A DNA stretch of 64,000 bases. It comes from Aphelocoma coerulescens. Its lineage: Eukaryota > Chordata > Aves > Passeriformes > Corvidae. The position numbers and the translations under genes are program-made. Positions within the stretch are counted from its first letter, which is position 1; every line of letters starts with the position of its first letter. The notes under the pieces were generated by a model that saw only the letters and a program-made list of their open reading frames with translations, was not told the origin of the DNA and did not search any database. The DNA lies in the NCBI RefSeq assembly GCF_041296385.1, contig NC_091015.1:56610345-56674344 (forward strand), written 5' to 3'. This document shows positions 13,501-28,400 of the stretch, piece after piece.

Positions 13501-16500
13501 CATGACCTTCAGAGGTGATCTGCCACCATAGCACCCAGAAGGTCTACATGAATTACAGAACCACAGAAGCTTTCATTCTGCAAAGCATTTCCACCATCCA
13601 AGCACCAAGGAGCGCCTTCAGTGTTTACAACCTTCCCCTGGGCTGTGACCACAGGGAGCATTCAAGTCTCTTCCTGCGCCACTGGATAGGTTTCCCCATT
13701 CTGAGGATGCATACACAAGTTAAAAAACTGCAAGGAACAAAGACATGCATTAAAGAAAGTCTCCACTTGTGTTATACAAATTAAATCAGAGCTTTATAGA
13801 ATTTCATGCAACAGTCCTGGACATACACAACGGTAGTCTGGATGATGACTGTCTAGGGGTGTTGAATTTGCAATTCTTCTTCATCATCTCTGACAACTGA
13901 AGCTCTTCAGCTAAGCCAAAGACAGCCTACAAACGATCCCGAAATTGGCTACAGGAACTGACATGAATAGTTCTCAGTTTTCCTGTTGCTAAATGATTAC
14001 ATGTAGTCTGAGTAGTGAAAGGAGACTTCCTAGTCTAGACAACATGACTGTAGGCTCCATTTCCACCTCCAATGTTCACTACAAGAAGATCTAAAATGCC
14101 TTGCCTTTGATACAGAACCAAAATAGCCACATCTTAGAAAAAAAAACAAAGAACAACTAAACAAAAAGAAGAAAGGCACCACAACCCCTCATAAGAAACC
14201 TAGTCTGAAAAAGGAAGAAGGAGAAACTGGGTTGCTTAGAGGAAGACTGTTCTGTTACAGTGAACAAATCTGGAGTTGCATAGATTTTGATACATGCACA
14301 AGGAAAAAAAGAAAATTATTTCTAACCTTGATACTGGATACAGCAGACAAACAACCTCAAGTGATGTTTAGGTTTGGCGGCAGTGTCATATACAATCATA
14401 GTTAGTTTGTCTTTGGATAGCTATCATATTAAAAAAGCTCTTAAAATACACAAGCCCCTGCAGCTGTCTGCAACCTTTAAGTCTTGCCATTTCCAACATA
14501 CATTGCAGTCATATAGCATGAGAGGGCACTGAAGAATTTCAAATCAATTATAATAAATCCAGACAGTAGACAGCAGAAGGTTTCACAGTACACATCATCG
14601 GCTTCAGGATTCTTCACATAGCACTCTTAAATACACAACTGCAAGAGGCTCAGAAATCACCTTGTGAGTTTTAAAATTTTCAGTACATTCAGACCATATG
14701 AGCATTATCTGCCAAATTTATCACATATTCTTCATCCACTGGTGGGGTTAGGATTTTCCCTGCTCCTTCCTTTGCCTACATTGCTCAAATGCATATCATA
14801 ATTTTGTGTGAAAACCCTTTGCAACATACTGAGAGCATTTTCAGTCATGTCATTGTAATTTCAGTTCTCTCATTCAATCACTGTCTGGAGTACATGTGGC
14901 CAGGACAGAACAATTTCACATCACTGCAGTATTTTGCCTTTCATCTTTAGCTATTTCTCCAGCTCGCACTTTGCACGGGCCGCCAAACAAGCAATAGAAG
15001 CTGGGTTTATCTTCAATCCAAACAGTCTAAGACTTCCATTTAATACTTGGGTCTCTGTAGGACGGGCACTGTGGAATGTACATCGTACTAACACTGTTGA
15101 AGCAAATTATGCCCTGTAGGTTCTTGCTCTTGTCTCTCTTTCATGCATGCATGCTCCCCTCCATCTTATTCATTAGTGCACTGCAGTTTTCTTCTAGAAG
15201 ATGGTAGTTAAATCTCTACTTGATAATGTGAAATGGTAACAGAATGATTTCTTTAGCTTTTCTGATTTTAACAAAACCAAAGAAAAATAGGATGGACAAA
15301 ATAAAGGAAAAAATCATCTGTCTCAGTTATCTGAACTCAGTCTGATGCTGTCATGGTTCACTGTTTAAATAATGATGCATGTTTTTTTATAATGTTAATT
15401 ACATAAATAGGTACTTAGGAACTACTTAAACAGAAGATTATTTACCCCATTGACTGGAGAAACCCATGTGTCAGCACATCTGCTGCACAGGAAGATTAAA
15501 TCTGTTCACACAAAACTCATGCTCTCCCTTGCTAATGGAGAAGAGATTAGTAGTGTGAGACCTGAAGCAGGGGCTTTGGGTTTAATCCAACAGACCCTTA
15601 AGACTGTCACAATGGATGATGCTAGCAAACATCTCTGGATTTCTAAAAACCCAGTATTTACTCGCCTAGCCACTCTGGAAAAAAACCCCAGGATTTTTAT
15701 TGAGGAGAGATTTCTATGTGTGCATTTTAATTTTGGAAGCTTCTGCTGTGTGTTATTTAAGAGCAACAATCAGACACCCAGCAGCCTTAAGAGGAACTGT
15801 TGCCATGATTGTGCACCTTTAAGGCCAGACTGACAATGCTAGTTGATGATGTTTAGAAAGAGTATACTGAAAACAACTCAGTTACAGAGTTATCTTTGCC
15901 TTGGTTCACCTTCCCAGCTGCTGCTGAAGGACCTTCAGACTATTATTTTAATAGCTGTTGATGAGTGCCAATCCATGTTTATCACATCACCTTAGCACTG
16001 CTTTTGCATCCCAGGCTTGCAGGGAAGGGTAAGTGTCGGAAGACTCCGGTGGTGCAGAAAGGGATTGCCAAGACTACAGTTAATGAGAAGAACAGAAAAC
16101 ATGAGTCCAGTTTCCAGGTCCAGCAAGCACCCAACAAATTTTCCTAAGAACGTGTTCTGTCTGCTTCCACCTCATGCAGGAATGAAAGTCACATGAATGC
16201 TCACATAAGCTGAATGAACAGTTAGGGCTGTTTACCATGGAGTTATTGCAAGTGTGCTCTAATAGGAGCAATTTACTGAGTGAACGCTTAGCTTCAGCCA
16301 GAAAGGTCAATATCTTCCATCCACAACCTCATAAGGTAAATTTGGAGTATACAAAATGAGCTACTGATGCTTCTATTCTGTGTCAGCCTCTGGCAGCAGG
16401 CATCTGTTCCTGAGGATTTCAAAATCTCCCTGAGCTAGGCTTTGCAACATCCCTTTCTCAAAGACACTAACAGCCACTTTTTCAATCCCTGTACATGGAA

Positions 16501-19500
16501 ATGTGCAGCCAAATATACATACCCCAAACACGTGTTGCATGCACAACAGAAGCGTGCCCACACACGCCCATTCACAGCCAAATGTAGTATAAATAACCTC
16601 ACTATATAAATAGGCTTGCTTAAATGAAGTCTCTTGCTTAAATAAGGCTGGCATAAATACTCTTTCTTTATGCTGCCTGTTTCATTTCATGTTTAAGTCT
16701 GGAAAGTGGCAACTCTGTGGAAATGACCAGAAAAACCCCACTCAAAGTCAACAGATAAGAAGGACAGGTGAGCTCAGCATCATGATGTCACTTTTGAAGA
16801 TTTTGTGAAAAGAATAAAAGGCAGGCAATTTCTTTTTTTGCATGAGTGTCTCTGATGTCAAGGTAGATAAATATTAGTAAGACAGGCAATAAGGTATTGC
16901 AAACAATCAGAGGAGATCCTCAAGCACTGAAGCAGCAGCCCACACAAAACTAAAGTTATAAAAATAAACCTTGCATTCTCAGTTTAAAAAAAAAGGGGAA
17001 AAAAAAGCAAAAAGAATTAGAAAATGAAAAGTAACTTTTCCCTCTTTCTTGGCATCTTTGGAAGGACACCAGATGACTGTCCATACTCCTCACTGTGCTC
17101 ATGTCTGTATTCCTCAATATGGTTTTATGGACATTTTCTGTCTTATCCTTTTCAAAACATTTCAAGAAGCTGTTAAGACTGCTTTCTCTGAAGATGGGTA
17201 GGAAGGACCGGCTGTCAGAAAGGACTCTCTGAACCTCCCTGCAGCAACCCTGCTTCACATTCAGCCCACACACCAGGCCCAGCTCTATCAGTGTTCTGGC
17301 TCACTTTGTCAGGGCTGTTGCATCTGCTCAGAACTTCCTTCCCGCTAATGAGTCTCTCTCTAATTGATCTTCAGAGTACATATTTCTTCAGTCTCCACCA
17401 TCCACGAGCTAAAGATGTGTCAATACTGCAGCATGGCAATGCTTGCCATTGCAGAGACAAATCCTGCCTTGTACTCTCTTTGCTGAACCCTCTGCTCTTT
17501 GCACATGGTAGGTGGAGTGATTACTTCATTTTCCAAGTGAAGACACAAATTTACAAAGGTCAAGCAATGCAGAGGCAGTTGCAACAGTGGATACAAACTC
17601 CAAGTTTTCCTCACTCTTCATTACCCAGCCTCTGAAACACAAACATATCTACAGGGCTAAGCCAGTAGTATTTCTACCTGTTACATTAGTGCTTTGTTCA
17701 GGGTTGGACCATTTTCATTCCATTAATGCTTTCCTTTAAAAACATTTCAGAATCGGTTTTAAAAAAATAAAAATAGATGTTTAAAAAGATTTCAGTCTTT
17801 CTTAATCATGCAGGGATTTATTTTCAAAGCAGTATGCCAGGAGTATTCCACGTGACTCTCATTCATGTTAAAATTAGAGTCACCAGAATAAACCCCATAT
17901 GCTGCTTTGAAAAGGTACTGCAATGTGTCCAAGGAAAATTTTTGCAGCTTAATGCTGCTTGCACAATTTTTTGCCTGCTTTTCTTCTTTTGATTTATAAA
18001 TAGATTTTTAACATACTTTTTTTTTTTTTTTAATAACACTTTGTATTATCTAGAAAAAACAGAAAGAAGGGATTTGCTGGTTTTCTTGGTTTCTCTGCAG
18101 CCCTTTTATTTTAAAATTATCAGTTTAATTAGAGTAGTTTTGCTTGGTAGGATGCACAGCTTTTGGAAGCTTTTTTATAACTCTTTTTTAAATACAGTCA
18201 CTGACGACAACCTTTTTACCCTCGCCACAGTCTGCAGTGAGGCCTGGCTGCCTTCCACATCTGAGCTGTTGTCCTTTCTAGTGGTGCTCAATATTTCTGT
18301 GTTAGCCTGAAACTAATTTTCACATCTGGACAACAGGGAACTTCTTTCCGGAAAGGCCGACGCAATAGTGTCTCCTTGGAAGTAACAGCACTGCTGCTTT
18401 GTGCTGGAGCCAGGCACCAGGAATATACAGGTTTCTATACTCAAGGTCCTGCCTTACTTTCTGCCCAATCCAGAGCATCTGTAACACCTGTGGCAGCCAC
18501 AGAAGCCCACCCACCCAAAGCCAGCTGCACTGCTGGGCTAACTGTGGGCACAGTGTGCCCTAGTTTGCCTCAGTAATCATGGTGAGCATTGCAGATGCTG
18601 TGCTCACATATGCACATACTGGTAAATACTGTTTGATTATTAAATTTGTCATTTATGACTGCAGTTTTTCTGGTCATTTGAAGAGAGAGAAAAAAAAGTT
18701 CTGGCAGCTCTGGTTCTCTTGTAATTGCTCTCAAATTTTTACTGCTTCTAACTGTGCATGAGAGATTGTACACAAAAAGACAGTGTGAGCGCCATCTCTT
18801 CAGTTTATCATCATCTTTCTCATTACTGTCTCAAATTGCCACACAGTTTCATTTCAGCCATTTACACCAAAAGTGCGGCAAACACTGTAACCACTTCATT
18901 ACTTTAACCTTTAAAGGATGTAAACAAAGAGTAAATATTTTGCTTAAATGTGGAAGATGCTTTCCACCATAGAGGAAATAAAACCTCTCCTTGCTAACAG
19001 AATTGTGCATCAGCATATGAGAAGAGAAACCAAGACATAGTTGCCCTGTCATCAAAGCACTGACAAGTGAGGTGTGGGCTAAGTTCCCATCTCTACCAGT
19101 AACTTTTCAGGCAATATGCAGGAAGACATCATTTATGTATTCTTATTATCCTACTAAAAATCACTTAACATCACCTTTCTGTTTTCCTTTTCTACCCTTT
19201 GTATGTTCTGTTGACTTAAATGGTGTTCTCCTTTGGTCATAAACTTGTGCTTAAAAGAAATACCTGAAACTTCCCGGGATGGTGAAATCACAACTTGCAC
19301 CTGAAGCTAGAACCTGTAAGCAACAGAGCTTTAGCAAGAGCAAACGTTTGTGTACAAGACAAGCACTTACAAAAACCCCAAAAAACCCAACAGCCAGACA
19401 CAAGACAACAAGCATCCCCAAAACCAATCCACTAGTAGCCAAACATGGCTCTGCAACTTCTACACACAGGACCTTCAAATACGCTAATGAATTTCTGTGG

Positions 19501-20244
19501 TTAGAGAAGTTACCATGGCAGCTGAGCTGTAGTAGTAGCCAGTGGTAAACATTTAGTAAAACACACTTTTGTGAATGTTGGCAAGGAATTTTGAAGAAAT
19601 GCTTTCAACATCACATTTCTGAAGGAGCTTGAATGCCCCTGAGTAATAACAGTTCAGCTGTCAGAGCTAAGACAAGCTAAAACTGCTTTAAAGGGATCAC
19701 TGCAGTTAACGGGGAAAGCCTGACTTCTTGAAGTGGCTACAGAATTCATCACAAGGATCTTTTACACTTTATTTAACATTAGAAAAAATGTATGAGATTG
19801 GCTGATGCTCCATCTGAGTTTATTTCAATTATGATTAATGATATGAATTACTATTTCTTCCCATTTGGATAAGATATCCTACTGCATAAGAAAGTAGTTT
19901 TTACACATAAATAGCTACAAAATAATTCAGGTTGCTAGCCAGTTCTAGGCATCAAGTCCTGCAGACACAACAAAGCAAACTTCATACTTAAATTGGCTTC
20001 CTCAGGGCAAATCTGGGCAAGTTATGGGTTTCTCCAAGGATAAAGATTTCATAATCTCTCTCCAGTGCTGCACCAGTATCAGTAGTTGGGAGTGTTTTAT
20101 CCTTCCATCCTAACAGTTTCCTTCATTGCAACTTCTCTTTTCTTCTTTCTCTGTGTACTTCTGAGAAGAGTATGCATCTTCTCCTCATCCTTCTTGTTCA
20201 AACAATGGCAGAAGGTACAACTGGACTCACCCTGGATCCAGCCT
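10509..20244. other. Intronic sequence, no gene recognised
   Basis: AT-rich host sequence. Contains poly-T at about 18018-18032 and scattered homopolymers. The open frames on both strands are short and have no recognisable domain. No ELMO1 exon seen. Confidence 0.45.
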
Positions 20245-20525
20245 TTTCCAGGATGAACAAATCTGGTTCCTTCAGATTCCCCTTGAACACCACATGCTCC
20301 ATCCCCCTTAATCATCTTGGTGGCCCTTTTGTCAGTTTCTTCCCATTTCTAGGGCACAAAACTAGACACAGTCTTCCAGCTGCTGCCTCATAAAGGCCAG
20401 GCTGGGGGAAACAATCCCTTCCTCTGCAATGCTAGCTGTGCTTTAGCTAATGCAACCCAGCATGCAGTTAGTCCACACCACACAAGGGTGCACTGGTGAT
20501 TCATGGTACTCATCAGCCCAGTGAC
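20245..20525 (-). repeat. Diverged CR1 LINE fragment (internal part)
   Basis: Recognisable CR1 blocks in order on the plus strand: CACATGCTCCATCCCCCTTA, ATCATCTTGGTGGCCCTTTT, ACTAGACACAGTCTTCCAGC, GCTGCCTCATAAAGGCC, GGGGGAAACAATCCCTTCCT, then TAATGCAACCCAGCATGCAGTT and a stretch resembling the ACAAGGGTGCACTGGTGATTCATG region of CR1. It is from further inside the element than the 10.1 kb copy and is more diverged. Boundaries are approximate. Confidence 0.75.
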
Positions 20526-21705
20526 CGTCCTGCAAGCAAGCACCTACAAAGATATTTGTAAAACATGAAATTAGCCTTTCTGAGTCCTTAATTTGCTTTG
20601 GCAATCACCCATCCTCAGCTTTTAGTATCAAAGAAAATATCTGGAGAAATTAATATCAAAACCCTGGCCATCATAAAAATCAATGCAAGATACTGAAGTG
20701 TTACTCTAGTACTAAAATCAAGAAGCTTAGAGAAGGAAATTTGAATCATCAAACTCTTTCAAATTATAATAACTAAAGCAAATTGAGCAGCTATGAAACA
20801 TCCTGTTCTCTGGAGCTTAAAAGCAACAAGGCAATAAAACACCCTTAACCCATGCAAAGGTAAATAAGTTTTATGGAGATATTTTCTTTCTTTTCTCCTC
20901 AAGTAGAACCACCAGTTTAAAGATTTTGTCTGGTACTTTAAAGATTTTACACAGCATAGGGCCATTTAGGCCATATATCTAATTGTATCCATTTTCAAGC
21001 TGCACACACAGTACTTTTTACCTGAGGTTCATCTCCCAGATTGGTGAAGACAGTTCTTTTATCTAAATGAATTAAACTTTGAAGCCCAGTGTGTGTGAAA
21101 TTCGGCTAGATAAAAGAATATCCTGTTCTCTGCCATCATTATTAAATGTTGTACTTATACCACTGCTTCTGAGGTAAGACTTTTTTGTCCATACAGATTC
21201 ATTTTTAGGAATAAGAAACACATGTGTGCATGTAATTTTGTACTTTACAGTTTTAACAGTGGCCCTCAGATTTCTACTACTGCTGAAAATACATAGCTGC
21301 CAGTAACACCCATCCTGGGTCCAAAAACTGGCTTCCAATATTCTATGACCTGAAAGGATCTTTTCTGATGTCTTGATGGATGTGGCTGTCCAAAGTAGTC
21401 AGTGGGTGTCTCCAGCTAGAAAGTGAGAAAAGCCATTAACACCCTCCTTAAGGCAGGTGGAAGTACTATGAGCCATGCCATTATTCCAAGGAAAGAGGAC
21501 AGGCAGAAAGTCTGGAGGAATAAATCCTATTGAAGATTGGAGTACTGAACAGGGAGAGAAGCTAGAGGAAACTTCACTTAAAACAGAAAGAGAAATTCAG
21601 TAAGATTTCTACCTCCAGTAACTAGCTTTTAAAAAAATCACATATAGGTCTTAAAATGCAGGAGTATCAGTTATATGACAATCAGACCAAAAAAGAAAAT
21701 CACTG

Positions 21706-21781
21706 GGAAGAAAACAGCCCTTTAACAACTTCCAGATCCCTAGGGAAGGAAACAGTCCTTTAGCAATTTCCAGATCCCTAG
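21706..21781. repeat. 38-bp tandem duplication, two copies
   Basis: Units at 21706-21743 and 21744-21781 share GGAAG(A/G)AAACAG(C/T)CCTTTA and end TTCCAGATCCCTAG. They differ at only a few positions. A small local duplication with no coding content. Confidence 0.85.
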
Positions 21782-22303
21782 CTTACATAAAAATGAGTTC
21801 TTGGAAGGAATCTGAAAATCTTGACGGCTATGAGATTACATTCTTTATCTCACACATCTGATTTTACAAAAGCAAGGATGTTTCATTTTTCCACCTGGTG
21901 ACTTTAGAGACGTTATTTTCACTATGAAGGGCTGGTCAATTGCTTCTGAAGAGGCTGACAGTGTAACAATGATATGATGAGATCTATGGTTTCCTTTGGG
22001 CTCTTGGTTAAGTACAACAAAAAGTTCTAGGCAGCATGTACTATTCAAGCAAAATGGACAGAACTGCAATTTTTAAGTTCTTGCTGCTGAGGTTCTCTTA
22101 CCAGCAACACAATTAGCATCAGTCAGTTTCCCTAAGACAGAAAACTAATGCTTGAAACCTGAAGACACCTCTCCAGAGAAAAAAATTACCATAAAATTCA
22201 AGCATGTGTGGAAACTGTTTCTCCAGATGCTTTCACACACATCTTCTAGAAGCAGACTTGACATTCTTGATGGAAGGATTGGTTCTTGAGCATTTCGATT
22301 TCA

Positions 22304-22418
22304 TGGCCATGGCACAAATATTCAGCTGACATGTCATTCAGCTGACATGGCAACATCTTTAATGGCCATGACACAAATATTCAGCTGACATATTCAGCTG
22401 ACATGGCAACATCTTTAA
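22304..22418. repeat. 59/56-bp tandem duplication with nested CAGCTG repeats
   Basis: Units at 22304-22362 (59 bp) and 22363-22418 (56 bp) both start TGGCCATG and end CATCTTTAA. Within each unit, ATTCAGCTGACAT occurs twice in near-tandem, giving four CAGCTG E-box cores in about 100 bp. The second unit lacks 3 bp of the spacer. Confidence 0.9.
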
Positions 22419-25400
22419 TCATCTACACAAATGTCTTTTTCAAGGATTCTGGTATTTGTTCCTTCACCTCTCTCTGGTGTTTGGGTTAATATACTTTCAT
22501 GGTATCAAATCTGTCTCCCATCCTGTGCTCAGCTTTTAAGGTGATACTCCTCAGCTTTCTGGGGAATTAGTGTCAGTATTACTGAGGGCCTTGCTTCTCT
22601 GCTTACCATGACCAACATATGAAGGCAACTTTAGGAACTGGAATGGAGCCCCTCAATAAATTATATTTTAGTCATCAATAGATCCGCAACATTTTTTGCA
22701 TACTATTCAAATCCACAGTGAAGAGGGGAAAAGGCAAAGAAAAAAGAGCCTTACCACTTTCCGAGGGACACACAACACCTTCCATCCCCCAGTAAGCTAT
22801 TTAGCTCTCAGGCGAAAAGTGGCAGAACCCAAGTTCACACGTCTCAGCTTCACCACCATCCCAAATAACAACTGCCTCTGCTGTGGTCTCAAGGCCAAAT
22901 ACTCTGAGGGGCAAAACCTAACACTTCCTGCAGAAAGTACATGCTAAACCCCTCACCTCCTCCATTTTCCCTCTCATCCAGTGTCTGGGAACTTGAGGAC
23001 AGTTCACATTAGCGCACGAAGGCCCAGTTTAACCTGTGATTAGCCTAATAAAGGTAACCTACAGAGAGCCAGCAGAGGCAGGTACCTGTGTCGGCCCAGT
23101 GTGCATGGTGTGGATATGGACTGAGATAGCTGGTGTAGGGGGGGAGAGGAGAGCCCATCTGCACCCACACACCATCCTCTCCTCTCACGCCGCCTTCCAG
23201 CAGCCCTCCCTCCCATCTGCCTCTATCACAGCCAACCTTAATTTACACTGGTGCATCGGGTAGCAGGCTCAGCTTGTCAGATGCTGGCCAGTTACCTCAT
23301 GTGCTAAAAATAGAGACAGGCAGCAGCAGCGACTGACTGGCAAACGCCTCTTTAATGGTGACTGACATACTCAATCAAGACAATACACGAGGTGTAAGCT
23401 GCAAACAATGAAGGACATTTGTGTAAGGACAGATGAGACAAAAAACAAATAAGCACCCCGGCTTTGCTTATGAGACACGTATGAAAGATTTCTGCTGCTC
23501 TTTTCAACCACGGTGCTATTTGGATTACAATTACTTAAAGCAAACCAACAATAATACAAGCTCTTCTGCTACTCCAAGAGAGGCTATAAAAATCTCATTG
23601 TCAGCTGCATCATTCGTCATGATAAACTCATTTCAACCGAAACAAAATATCTGAGACATCACCTCTCCCCCCTTCCTTCCCTTTTTTATTTGCCTATAAT
23701 AAGGTCTGTAGTCTGGGGAGCTCTCAGGCTGAATTCCATGGATTGTGATTCACAAAATGAAAATCTGGTATTATATGCCCACTGACATTCACATCAGCAG
23801 CAATTCATGCAGCAAAAAGCCATATGCCATGCACCTCTGATTTAACTGTACTACAAAAACATACCCTAGAAAGAATAAATAAAAATACAGAGACAAGAGA
23901 GGTTCCTGGGATCTGATTATTATCCACACTTTTAGACAGGAATGACAGGGGCAATATCACAAAATATGCTGTTTTGGTGACATTTCCAGTTAGGTTATAC
24001 CATTTCCCTTCGCAGCTAACACATTCTACATGCAAGTGAGGCATTTTTTTTTCCGGTGCAAAAGGTTTATGTGGAGTAGAAAAAGAGCTGTTAGCACAGA
24101 TAACCTACACTCAGTGTTTCTCCTCTAGTTATCAGACTTTCCACTCAATCATCTTTTTGAAGGCTGAGAAGTTTATTGGTTTGATCAGCACCCACAGAGA
24201 TGAAAATGAAGAGTGCTTTGAAAGTATGAAGTACCAGCAGTTTTAAAAAATTGTCATCTCCGGGGTGTTACACAGATCTGTATGTGTTCTACAGTAACAC
24301 ACAGACTTCACTAGAAATCTGGGGGATAAAATCCCTTCTGCCAATGATGGCTAGGTTTTCTACAAATAAGAGATTCTACTGCTGAGACCAACAGAGGCTT
24401 TCATCACTGGGGAAAGGACAAGACAAGCTGCTGGCCAAGGAATGGATTACACTAAAATACTCTTTCCCTTTTTTCTTGTTTTAAATAACAGATGTTTTGT
24501 TGAAACATCCTTTCCTTTCCTTGTTTTTGGCTTGAAGAAACCATCTCTTTGTTGGTCCACCCATCCTGGCGTGTAAATGGGAGAAATCAAGCTTGGAAAT
24601 GCTTTTCCTTTTACGGCTATGCCCTCCATGAAATTATTGCATATGTGATCACTGCAGAAGGATCGTTCTTCTATAACTAGATCTGACCCTACTACTAAAG
24701 ACTTCCAAAGCCTTGTGGCAAAGATAGAAAATAGTAAAGATACTATTTTAAATGAAAAAAGTCTTTGAACTAGAAAAAGAGTTCATAAGCTACAAAGTGC
24801 AGAAAAAGGACAAATTAGACTGCTTCATTATGCAGTCTAAGTACTTACTTTTCACAAATTAATTTTTCAAATGTATTTGCATTCTTGACAATGCTAGTTC
24901 AGACTGAAAATTTTTCAAAAGGAAGAAACCATCTAGATTAAAAAATGTGATACTGTTGTGCAGTTCTTTTGAGCTTGACAGCCCTGATTTTTGGGGTATG
25001 AATACTTAAATCTGATTTTTACAGACCGATGCTTCAGTAAGTGGAAAGATGCATCTTCAGCATCTTAAATACCCCATCTCAGTTTCCTGCAGCCAGGAGC
25101 AGCAGATGAGTGCTATGGGACATTTGGAGATCTGACAGGTGGAGATAAATGCACAGAGACAGAGAAGACCAAAGAGAGCCATTCCTAAATGAGCAGCTGA
25201 TGAAGGCATACATTTGGAATATCTAGGCCACGAAAAGCATAGCGGCAACATTGACCAAATGCTAGGGAAAGGTCTTAAACAGGCTCTCTCTGTATCACAT
25301 TAAATTGCACTGCTTAAAGCAGACCATTCTCAAGGAAGAGGTTGATAATGGAATAGATCTGACAATCCTTCTGCATCCAAATTATGCTTTCTAAAAGATT

Positions 25401-28400
25401 CCTATTGTATTTGAAGGGACTAATTTCTTCAATTAAAAAGTCTCATTTTGTCTGTAATCTATGCAGCAGACTTTCAAAATGTTAATTGCTACAAATTTTT
25501 TATAAATTCGTGCATTACACAATTAATGATACAATATATTTATGGCAATTATCTGTTCCCAATAAAAGTTAATAAAGTGCTTTTGGCCTCAGGTGTGAAA
25601 ATGTGGGATTTAATTTGTGCTAATCTGCCCCAGCCTGGGGAATACTGAATTCATTCTATGTGAGAATAATTTATTTGCAATATCCCTGACTGATATAAAC
25701 AAAGTATTCTCAAGGGAAGGTGCAATAAAGCTAACAGAGAGGTGCAATCATTCCACTAGCCCGGCATTTCCCAACGGTAAAATGCAAACAGAACAGCCTT
25801 CCAAAGCTTCTCCCAAAAGAAGTTAAATTCATCTGCTTCAGACCCATAAGAAAACAATAATGCTTTGGAGGGCATCTGTGAAGAGCTATTTATCATCCCT
25901 TTCCTTTCTTCTTTCATTGAATTGAAGAGAAGGTGATAGACAGGTCTAAAGACTAAGCAAAGGATTTTACTTTCAAGTTTGTCAGAATTATTTTTTCTCC
26001 TGTTTGACGTATTGGTTCTTTCCCTTTCTGAAGCTACAATTTGCCATCCTTCTCCTAGCCTCCTTGTGCAGCAGGATGGGGGGAAAGAGGAGCACAGAGA
26101 GAGGAAAGCACCCCTTTGGGGCTGAAGCTGCTACGACATCTGTGGCAAGGTCATGGAGGAGGCTGGAGCCAGTGGCTAGACATCCTGGTTCTGATTTTGA
26201 CCCTGCAGCTGCTTCACTGCCAAGGCACTTCAGCTCTGGGTGCCTTTGCCTCCTTCCTGTAAAGTGTGGTTTGTCAAGACTAGGCCAAGCCTGCAAGGAG
26301 CAGAAAAGTGCAGACTATTTTTAGTGGCACTAGAGGGGATCACTTGAGCATGCTGGGGACCTGCGACTCCCACAGGAGGGAGGCAAAGCCCGGTCACTTC
26401 CAGGTCAGGCACAAAGCTGCCATGGCAAGGACTAGCATTAGGACAACAAAGTTGCAGCAGGGGGGCATTTTGGACAGGATCTATGGACAACCTGCTCCTT
26501 GAGTCTCCCCAGTTTGCAGTGGATCCAGCAAAGCTGGTGACAGCTCCTCTGCCACATTGCTGCTCTGGCCCTTTCAAAATGACCCCCTAGGCCTTTGCTT
26601 CCTCATGGGTAACTCGCATTATCTGATAGTGGGTTTGGCCCACCACACATGTTTTCACACTAACAAATGCTCACACAAGTCTGCTTTTTAAGAGCCTGTC
26701 CTTGAACACTTAGTCATACTTTGAACCTAGCCTTACACAATTATTCATCCCTACAGCTGCCGAAAGCATGACAACACTGGAGAAGCTGAGAAACCTGTGG
26801 CATGGCATTTCCCAACCTCCACCCAGGAAGGAAATGGTATTTTTCATTTTTATGTTATGCTTGGTTACCTTTTCTGTTATCTTGTCAGCGAGCAAGGAAT
26901 AATGTTCGCAGAGTCTGAGCATGAGCCATAAACATCTTTTGTGGTTATCAAATGCCTCCGTGTTTGCTTTGCTATTTAATTACAGGACTCACGTAGGGCA
27001 TTTATTGTTTGCATCTGTTGCCGCTGTGAACAATGTCTACTCTTCTGATCACCACAAAGGCAGTTTGTTATGTGTATCCCTGTCAGTGACATGTTTTATC
27101 ATCTTGCTGAGCAGACCCCCCTGCTGCAGGGGGATCTGGTGCTGCAGCTTGGCGTGTCCCTGAAATAGCCAGATACTCAGGATACCAGGTCTGCCACTGT
27201 GAAATGGATGCTAGCTGAATGCTGAAACCAGTTTTTTGAGGTTTCTGAGAAGATTTTTCTTATTACAAAATATTTTCTTCTTCTTTTATATTATATAATA
27301 TTATTATATATTCTTATTACAAAATACGTTTTCACAAAACATTTAAAAGCTCATGTTTTATAACATGATGATCTCAAACACATGTCCAGAGGCCAAATTA
27401 ACCGAATCTCTAAGTAACAAGAAAAATGCACTGGCAGCATCATTAGCCAACCTCATCCCACTTTCCTATTTCTCAAACCTGTAGTTATAGTGAATGCAGT
27501 GGATTTTGTTTTCAAGCACCATACATGACAGTACTTACAATTTTTTCAGTTTTGCCTCCTCCTATTTAACTTTAGCCATGTTGGAATGATAATCTGCATC
27601 TTGTTATGAATTGTAATTTTTGGTCATCTAAAAACCAAAAACTACATTAATATACTAATAAAAGTAGCCACATTGTGCCCATTCTCTACAATGCAGCTTC
27701 AACAGTCTGCTAGCCAAGTCAAAAAATTTTGTCGTTTTCCTTCCACACTGGGACAGGAAGCAGTTATTTTTATTCTTAATCTGCTTTTTTTAAGATGGCA
27801 CTAGGTACAGAATTAGCAAATTGCTCATTCTGTTCTGCAGTTTTTATAAGACAGGCTATGGCTGCAATTAAAATATCCATTTGCTCACCCTTCCTCGTAT
27901 TAGCATATGAACTTCAAACCTACGAAAAGCAGCCGACTGAAATCGCTGGAAACCAGAGTTAAGAGTTAAGAGGATAATGTCCTACTTGTTGTCTCCCTGT
28001 ATCCCAAGAAACAATAGGTGTACTTTACAAGAAGTTCATTAAAGACATACCAATCGCAATGTAAATCCACATTAGGGCAACCCAGGTGCATTTACTAAAG
28101 TACCTCTAGTGGGGATCAACAAAAAACTTTCCTTTGAGAGTATGCTTTAATTTGGCCCCACGGGAGGACTTTTAATGTCAGGCAGGTACTTTGCATTCCA
28201 CCTACCATCATGTTAAAAATAAACAGTAAACCCCAAACCAATTTAAGTACATCTCAGTCCGTGTGGCAGCAGAGCCTGATTACCCTGAGCAGAGTGTAGG
28301 TGGTCCCTCCATGAGGGAAATCTGACTGATGGGCACCAATTTAAATGGGCAGGCTGCTGCTGAAGGTTTCTAGATGCTGGATGTAAGATAACAGGCCAGC

